From Paratinospora sagittata (lineage: Eukaryota > Streptophyta > Magnoliopsida > Ranunculales > Menispermaceae): a DNA stretch of 64,000 nt. Each line of letters begins with the position of its first letter. The stretch's first letter is position 1. This document shows positions 49,501 to 58,500 of the stretch, piece after piece. Below the pieces are notes generated by a model, which had not been told where the DNA came from, searched no databases, and was given only the letters and a program-made list of their open reading frames with translations. The position numbers were made by a program, and so were the translations under genes. The stretch spans positions 25,500,201 through 25,564,200 of the forward strand of contig CM069589.1 of assembly GCA_035771175.1 (NCBI GenBank). The letters are read 5' to 3'.

Positions 49501-52500
49501 AAACGAGTGACACAAAGTCAGCTAAGCAAACCTATATTTTTCTTAAGAAGGTATGGTACCACATTCCTAAACAAAAATGTGAGAAAAAACAATAAAACTC
49601 GTTAGTTATCCCTTTCTCTTTTTTTTTTTTCCCTTTAATTTTAGGGGTTGTGGGTGGGAATTCCTTAAGGGTGTCATTGATTTTTGAAAGGGGTTCAAGA
49701 ATTGATGTTTAGTATACTCTATATCTTGGCCTACAAATGAGTAAGTTGGTCAAATAAGGGGACTGTGATGAACTTTAAGGCTTATTTCCAAAGGGCTAGA
49801 TCTTATTACAAATTCTACTAACCTAGTGCATCTCGGCTCAAATTTAATGACCTATATTATTGTCATCGTAGGTTTTGGGCAAGGAGTAATTGTCCTTTTA
49901 TATTTGAAACAACACTTGTTAAAGTAACATTCAATATTACCCAAATAAGGCACCTCTAAATATTTGAGTTAGATACTGTAGTCAATTTATGACTCAGAGT
50001 TCGAACATTTTTTTTTCATGAATCTATGTTGAGGATTGTTGGTATACTATTGTATATCTACTCTAGTAGATAATGACTATGACACCATAAATGAGCTTTG
50101 CTAACACAATATTGCCTCTGGATGAAACCTCGACATATGTGTTGGTAATCTTTTGATACAAAATTATGGGTAGAACTTAGATTTGAAAATGGATTTGCAA
50201 GGGAAGGTGCCCAAGGGATCATATACCTCTTATGATTTAGGATCGTAACATGTAACAGGTTTTATTTATTAAGGTAAGTAATATATGGCACCATAATTTC
50301 GTGTTAACTTTTTTTTTTTTGGCTTAAATTTCGTATTAACTTTTCTACATGTAATTTCCAGTGGTTTGTTGATCATCCCGACTTCCTCCAAAATCCCTTA
50401 TACATTGCTGGTCTTTCATATTCTGGCATACCCATCCCAATTATTGCTCAAGAAATTTCTGATGGTAAGGCTACAAAAATATTCTTTTTTTCTTTCTCCT
50501 TTTTATAAGTCTTCTTGTGTGTTGATCAATTACATTTATTTGGTGCCCTTTGGTTGTGACATAATTATGGTCTTTTTTTTTTGACTTTTACCTTTCATGT
50601 TGTTGCATGTCTAGGAATATTGAAATTTAATTTCTTTGTTCGGACATGGATGTCAATGCCCACCTTTAGTCCTATCAAATTAGATTAAAGAACAAAGAAA
50701 TGAACTTATTTAGGATGAATCCTTGTTTTTTTTCGTCTAAGGAGATGAAACAACCAAGGCCTGAGACGCTTGCAAGGAGCAAATTTAAAAAACTTGACGA
50801 TGGAGATTGAAGTTGGGTCAAATGATTGCTACTATGGGTACCCAAGTTGACAAGATAATCAACACATTGATTTGTCTTCTCTCAAGGCGTGTTGAATTAT
50901 GGTCTTCCAATCTTGATCCATAAGAGAATGACAATCTCTAGAATACATGCAAGAGGATGATCCTTCAAAGTTCTTTCTTCTAAGAGTTGGATGGCCCAAC
51001 TAGAATCAAATTAACTATCACTACCTGGTATTGGAGCTGGCAAGATAGTTTGAGACCTTCTCTAATACTCTAGGATTTAGCTACCATATTACTAATGTGG
51101 ACAACAAAACTTTTGTATCCCTTGATCCAACCACCTTTGTTGTTCCTGATGATGCCACCAAACCGTACCAAGCCTGGACTACATTTTAAAAGAACCATCA
51201 ATATCTAGCTTAATCCAATTATCCAAAGGTGGGACCTAAGACACCCGTCTCAATGTTTTATTGTTTCTTGTCAAAGCTAAGGTTTCAAACACATACACTA
51301 GATCCGCATGAAGTAGAGTAATTGGCTTCCATATCTCTTTATCTAAAGAAGACACCCTATTTATTACTTCATTGATTCTAGTTATTGAAAGAATCCAAAT
51401 TGTGGCAGAAAACAGGTAAAGCCAATCCTTCAAATTAGTATGATTGCTAGAGGGGATGCAATTAATTTTGAGACCACTGATGTAGGGGAGAATGAAAAAA
51501 AACTAGTTAGAAGACGGGAAGTAAGGAAAACATTCCATATTCTCCTGGATCGAGTATAATCACGCAAGATAGGAAGCACACTATCATTCTTACACTTCCA
51601 CCTCTAATAGAGAGAGTCGTCTGCTAAATTACATGGGTGTCTCGATCCTTCTATTAACAATTTTTCATGAAGCACAAGCTAGATAAAGGTTTTCATTTTT
51701 GAGGACACTTAATTTTCTTAACCCAAGTCCAATTTGGTTGTGCCGTACTCTCTCAGACATTTATTAACAGCTTGTGTGCCAGGCTAATAGTTAAAATCCC
51801 ATTTGAAGTACACCACTGAAATGGTTGAAGTTGTGGCTGAGTCAAGTTGGAGTTTTGTCTCACGTCCTAACAAAAAGATAGATTTCAAAAATGATCCAAG
51901 GAACTCCTTTTAGGGCTTTGATGCAGTCATCATATAACTCAAGTTTTATTAAGAAAAAGTGGTAACCCAGAACTATAAGCTTCAGATCACCTTCTGGCTT
52001 CCGTGCTACTGTAACTTTGAAAGAGATGAAGTTATATCCAACCGACCGGTCAAGTAGCTTGATGATACTATTTTCTATGTGGAAGGCAAATACGTGCCTT
52101 TTTCATAGCATCCAAGTTAATCTTGAGACTTCACAAGTCATCAATTATTGTGCCTTATTCTGGCTTCCTTCATCAACATTGTCAAAGGTATCATCTTCTA
52201 GTGAGATGCATGGTCCCTCATCAAGACTAGTGTTAGCATGATTTGTGTGAATCTTCTAGATAATCTATTACTGGTTTTACCCACTCTAATGGTGACTAGA
52301 AGAAGTTCTTCCTCTTTCTTAATTCTATCAAAAAGGTACTGTTCCTAATATGAGACAACATTAATGTTCATTGCTGATACGAAATTGAGAATATAAAAGC
52401 TTAAAAAGCCGAGAATAGATGTATTTGAAGAGGAGTTATTGCATACTTTATTCATAATCAAATAGCCTTTATATAGGCCATACAATTAACAAATGTGTAA

Positions 52501-55500
52501 AACACTAACAGCAAAGTGAGCCACTGACTACAACTAACTAAACCACTAACTTGCAGCCACTACCTGCATAACAAAAGCCTAAAGACCAAGTGAAAAACAG
52601 AGCAGAACAAACACAATAGAGCAGAACAAATACGTGATACAAATTGCCTAAATTCTAGGAAAAACTGGAACAAATTTTTTAAGAATATTTCCAACAATGC
52701 CTCCCTTAAACTAATGTTTACAAACAATTAGTTTAATTAAACTTGTCACACAAATCCCTCCCTCAAACTAGATCCTGCAAAGTGCAAACTCCAAGCAATT
52801 TTCTTAATTTAGAAGAAGAATCCAATTTGAGGGGCTTGGTAAAAATATCAGCAACTTGATCTTTGCTCCTGCAGTAAACAAGATCAATTATTTCATCTTT
52901 GTGAGATCCCTCAAGAAATGATATCTCACATCTATATGCTTGCATCTTCCATGTAGAACAGGATTTTTTCAAACGTTTAATCGCTGAATTGTTGTCACAA
53001 AAAATCTGGGTAGAACTTTGTTGCTTAAAGTTGAGTTCTTCCAGAATTTTTCTTAACCAAAGAGCTTGACAACCACAAGAGGCGGCAACTACAAACTCAG
53101 CTTCTGTAGTTGACAAAGTAACAAGTAGTTGCTTTCTCGAAGACCATGAAACTGCAGCAGAACCCAACAAAAAGACATATCCGGATGTACTTTTTCTATC
53201 ATCCAAGTCCCCAGCATAATCACTATCAATAAATCCAAATAAATCTAATGTTTCACCCTTATTTTAGAAATGCCCAAAAATCAATTGTACCTTTCAAGTA
53301 CCGAAGGATTCGCTTCGCAACATGAAGATGAATCTTTTTTGGTTGCTCCATATGCCTGCTAATGAGAGTTACAAAATGCATTAAATCAGGTCTTGTAGCT
53401 GTCAAATACATTAAACTTCCAACAATTTGCTTGTAAAGTGTAGCATCAATTCTTAGTCCAACTGGATTCTTGAAAAGTTTCAAACCCATTTCTAATGGAG
53501 TAGTAACAGAGTTGTAGTTCTTCATTTGAAACCTGTCTAAAATTTCTTGGGCATATTTTTTTTGAGAAATAAAAATTCCAAAAGCAGATTGAACAACCTC
53601 CAAGCCAAGGAAATAATGCATTTTTCCAAGATCAGACATGTTAAATTCAAGCATCATGTACTGCATAAAATTTTCAATCATGATACTATCATTTCCCGTG
53701 TGAATCAAATCATCTACTTATAAACATTTTTCCTCCATAGCTGCCTTTTGTGTAAAGTGCATGCTCATATGGGCAGTTGTGAAAACCTTCTTTGTAAAAA
53801 GAAGCATCTATACGATTATAATAAGCTTTAGGTGCTAGTTTTAGTCCATATAAAGCTTTTTTTTCAATTTATAAACTTTATTCTCACTACCAATTTTCAC
53901 ATAACTAGGAGTTTGATCAATAAATATCTGCTCTTGCAAATCCCCATGTAAGAATGTCGATTTCACATCAAGATGGGCCATGAGTTTTGTGCAGCCAATG
54001 CAACCACCAATCGAATTATGTCATGCCTTGCAACAGGAGCAAAAACTTCTTTGTAATCCACATCAAACTCTTGCTTGCAACCTTTAGCTATGAGGTGTGC
54101 CTTGTACTTTGTAGACTTCCCCATTCTCCTTTAACTTTGTCTTGTAAATCCACTTAAAACCAGTTGTCTTTTGCCCTTTCGAAAGATCGATCAATTCCCA
54201 AGTGTTGTTTTTTTTAATTGAAGCAATTTCTTCATCCATAGCCTTTTACCAATTTATTTCTTTTATAACATCTTCAATACTTGTTGGACCATAATCTGAA
54301 AATAAAGCAAAGTGTGTAAGTGGATCTTCTAAAATATCAATTCCAATCACCTCATAGTCAAACATCCCTGTGGGCCTCCTTTTAACATGTTGGGGACGTG
54401 AAATTTGTATTGTATGATGCTGTCTATCATGTTCTGTAGCAGCAGGTGGAGTTTCAGAGGTTATTGGAGCTTGATTTTGAGGAATATCAAGAACAAGATC
54501 TGCTGGAACAATTTTTTGCTAAGTTGGCTGCATTGTTTTTCCATCTTCACCACCAAAACTTGCTGAAATTTGTTGTTCAGCTGTGTTCCAATCCCATGAC
54601 CATTTCTTTTCTTCATCAAATACGACATCACAACTAATAACAATTTTCTTGGGAATATGATTATACAGCTTGGAAGCCTTTGATTGATCACAAACACCAA
54701 GAAAAATGCATTTTTCATCTTTGTCGTCTAGCTTTTTTCGTTTCACATCAGCAACAGGAGCATATGCGACACACCCAAAAACTCGAAAATAATCAACCGT
54801 CGGTCAACAACCATTCCATGCTTCATGGGAGTCATATTTTGAATAGAAAGAGTGGGGCTTCTATTCAAAATATGAACACTCCAATTCACTGCTTCAGGCC
54901 AAAAACTTTTGGGAAGATCACACCACTTCAAAAGACTTCGTACCATATTTAAAATTGTGCAATTTTTCCTTTCACGTGCACCGTTCTGTTGAGGTGTATA
55001 AGCTACACTAAGTTGCCTTTGGATTCCATGCTTGTCGCAAAAATCATGAAATTCTTTTGAGTTGTACTCGCCACCATGATTAATGCGGAGAACTTTTATT
55101 GGAGTGTCAATTTCTTTTTTGACCTGTGCTTTAAAACTTTTGAAGGTTGTGAAAGCTTCAGATTTGTCCTACAAAAAATAGATCCATGTTTTCCGACTAA
55201 AATCATCAATAAATAATATAATATATCTTTTACTTTCATTAGATGTTGGAGTTATTGGAACACACAAATTAGAATGCACTAGCTCCAACACTTTCTTCGC
55301 CTTCCAAGATTTCCCTTTCGGAAAATTATTACAGTGTTGTTTGCCAACAACACATTCTTCACATATCTCTAAAGGAGGCTCAAATTGGGGAAGACCACCT
55401 ACCATATTTATTTTTCACTTTTTTGCAAGGTCTTCAATCCACCATGACCAAAATTTAGGTGCCCATATCGGAAATGCCACAACCATGCTATGTCTTTCAA

Positions 55501-58500
55501 TTTAGTAGCAAAGCATGAATGAGTAGTGTAGTGGAGTTGCAATGGAAACATTCGATTAGCCGTCATTTCAACTTGAGCAATTAGGCCCAATTTGTCATCA
55601 TGAATGCAACAAACTCCATTCTTGATAGAGATTTCATATCCCTTTTTTTTGTAGTTGACCAACACTAAGCAGATTAGTTTTTAAATCTGGAACTGTGAGC
55701 TGAATTGCCCTTGGTTTGGAGTGTCACCCTTCCTTTTCCCATTATAGATAATATAGATTCATCACCAAACTTTACAGTATTTTGGAAGGATTCATCCAAA
55801 TCAGAGAATGCATTCTTGTCTCCACAAATATGATTGCTCCAATAGGTATCTAAATACCATAAATTTGGGTGAGTTTCTTCTTTAGTATGACACACCATAA
55901 GAAGAGAGCTTTATTCTTCTTCCTTTTCAGCTAAGTTAGGCCTTTCTCCATACTCGCCACAAATTTTATTTAAATTCATATGACATTCTGAGCGATAATG
56001 ACTAAATTTATGACAACAGAAATATTCAACATTTGACTTATTCGCATACCTTGGCTTATACCTAGTTGTATTTTAAACAACATATTTGAAATGTGGTGTC
56101 AATGATTGAAGAATCTATTCAACTATGGTCACATCCTCCAGCTTCTCTCCATGTATCTGCATTCTATTTGCAATGGCCATTGTTCTTGCGAAATAGTCTG
56201 AAACCGATTTTTCTATCTTCATTTTTAAAGTTTCAAAATCAGCACGAAGTGCTTGGAGCTGCGCCAACTTCGCCCTTGATGTCCCAGGTACTTTTTCTTC
56301 ATGGAATCCCAAATCTGTTTGGAGGCGTCTTTGCAAAGAATAGTCTCCTAGATTGAGCGATCGATAGCCTAAAAGAGGTAGTTTTTTGCTTTGAGATCTT
56401 TTAAATTCTTTGCTTCTAATTCTGTCTTCCACGCATCCGTCAACGCGACGCTTCAGCAGGTTCTGCTACTCCAGAATCAACCACCTGCCAGTATTCTTTT
56501 GATCTCAAAAACTTTTCTTTCAACATGCTCCAATGATCATAATGAATATCGAATCGAGGAATTGCTGATTAAACGAAATTTTCAGATTCCATATATATTG
56601 CTACTGCAATGCAAACCGGAATACCAAAGAAATGGAAGCTGCTGCTATTCACTCTCACTTTCTATTGTCTTCGGGGCTCTGATACCACTAATATGAAGTT
56701 GAGAATATAAAAAACTTAAAATGCCAAGAAGAGATGTATTTGACGAGGAGTAACTGCATATTTTATTCATAATCAAATGGCATACAATTAACAAATGTGC
56801 AAAACAGTAGCAACAAAGTGGGCCACTAACTACAACTAACTAAACCACTAACTTGCGGCCACTACCTGCATAACTAAAGCCCAAAGACCAGGTAGAAAAT
56901 AGAGCAGAATAAACACAATAGAGCAGAACAAACACATGAAACAAATTGCCTAAATTCTAGGACAAACCAGAACAGATTTTTTAAGAATATTTCCAACAAT
57001 TGCTTCTACCATTACTTTTTTATCTAGTAAGAGGGTTTTTGAATACTATTGTCATTCTCAGATTGGTTTGCAACCATATATTGAGCAATTTTATTATTCC
57101 ATATTTAAACATATCTATTTGGTCATTATCTACATCGGTTCTTCTTTTGATACAGAAATAAGTGGATCCAAATATTCCAACTTTCTTTTGGGTTTTGGAT
57201 ATTGAATTAATAATTACGACATGCCACTTGACACTTAATATTTTATTATATGACTTGGCTTATTTTCAATTAGGGCTATATGAACTCGAATTGTAGACCT
57301 TTCCAACTTATTATTATCGAAATGATTCTTTCAAAGACCCAACATGCAATTTTTTTTTTTTTTTTTTTTTTTTGCATTAGGCTCTTTCATCAACTGATAT
57401 TTGTTAATTTTTCTCATATTAATGTCTTATTTATTTTGTTAGTTTTCTTGAATAATACTCTAGGTTTTGATTATGTTGCAGGCAATGAAGCTGGGTGTGA
57501 ACCTTTCATTAATCTCAAGGTACAGTACAAACAGATCAATGTATGGATATATTGTTATTATAGAATTACCTATTTGTTTAAATTTATCATTTGAAATGAG
57601 ATTTGTACCCACCAATCAAATAAATTATGTTAAACCAACATCATAGGGTATAAGGGTGATTTAATGTATATTTATTGATTTAGACTTAATTTAATTTATT
57701 TTGTGTGATCATATTTGTGGAAGTATGCATATGTTTTATTAAGCAACCTTTTAGTTAATGCTCACGACTTAATAGGGATGTCAATGATCATTCAGTTTGA
57801 TTATAAGATGTCGAGAAGTGGAACCATTATGCGGTTCTTATCAATTTTCAATTCTCAAAATAGTCGAACTAGAATCAATTTCATTTGTGCGTTTTATTCC
57901 TATAGGCTTAGCTTTTATGGATGAGTACAGTTATATTTTAGTTTCCATCCATTATATCCCATCTTTTATTAGTTTGGTTTAAATTGGAACACCCAAAGCC
58001 AAAAAGATTAATCAACATAGTAGTTGTATTTGCTCATGAAGAGTCAAATGTGCAGTTGTTTGATAGAAAACTATTATTGAAACTATTTATAAATTGTTTG
58101 TAATTTAATTATCATTACTACCTCTTCAATTTGTAATATTTTTTTTTTCTCTTCTCATTACATGAATATTCATCAACCATACACATGGAATTGAAAAAAA
58201 AAAAAAAAGTAAAAAAGAACTAAACGACAACAATTTTAACTTGTTGGTCATATTGGTAGAATTTTTTTATTTTTTATTTTTTTTAACTCAATAGCTTTCT
58301 TATTGCTACATCTGACTTTTTGTAAAAGGACAATTGAACACAAACACTAACTACATAGGTAATTAGAACATTATTAGATCATCGCATATGATTTCTATCA
58401 AGTAAACATCAAAATAACTTCAATTTCGTTTGGTTTTCATCAAATAGAAAGTTTAAGTTAAATAAACAATATGTGGTTTCAATTAGCTTGCACTCGTTTT

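Larger units (their letters stand above)
52370..57003 (-). mobile_element. Full-length Ty1/copia element in intron 5, target-site duplication ATTGC
   Basis: ATTGC at 52370-52374 and 56999-57003 flanks an element of 4,624 bp. LTRs are 52375-52696 and 56689-56998. Pol and gag remnants run on the minus strand. The reading is split by many stops and frameshifts, so it is dead but structurally complete. Confidence 0.92.
50465..57481 (+). other. SCPL intron 5, about 7.0 kb, with LINE and copia insertions
   Basis: GT at 50465 and AG at 57480-57481 bracket it; exons 5 and 6 join in phase 1. It holds a minus-strand LINE remnant and a minus-strand copia element. Confidence 0.9.
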
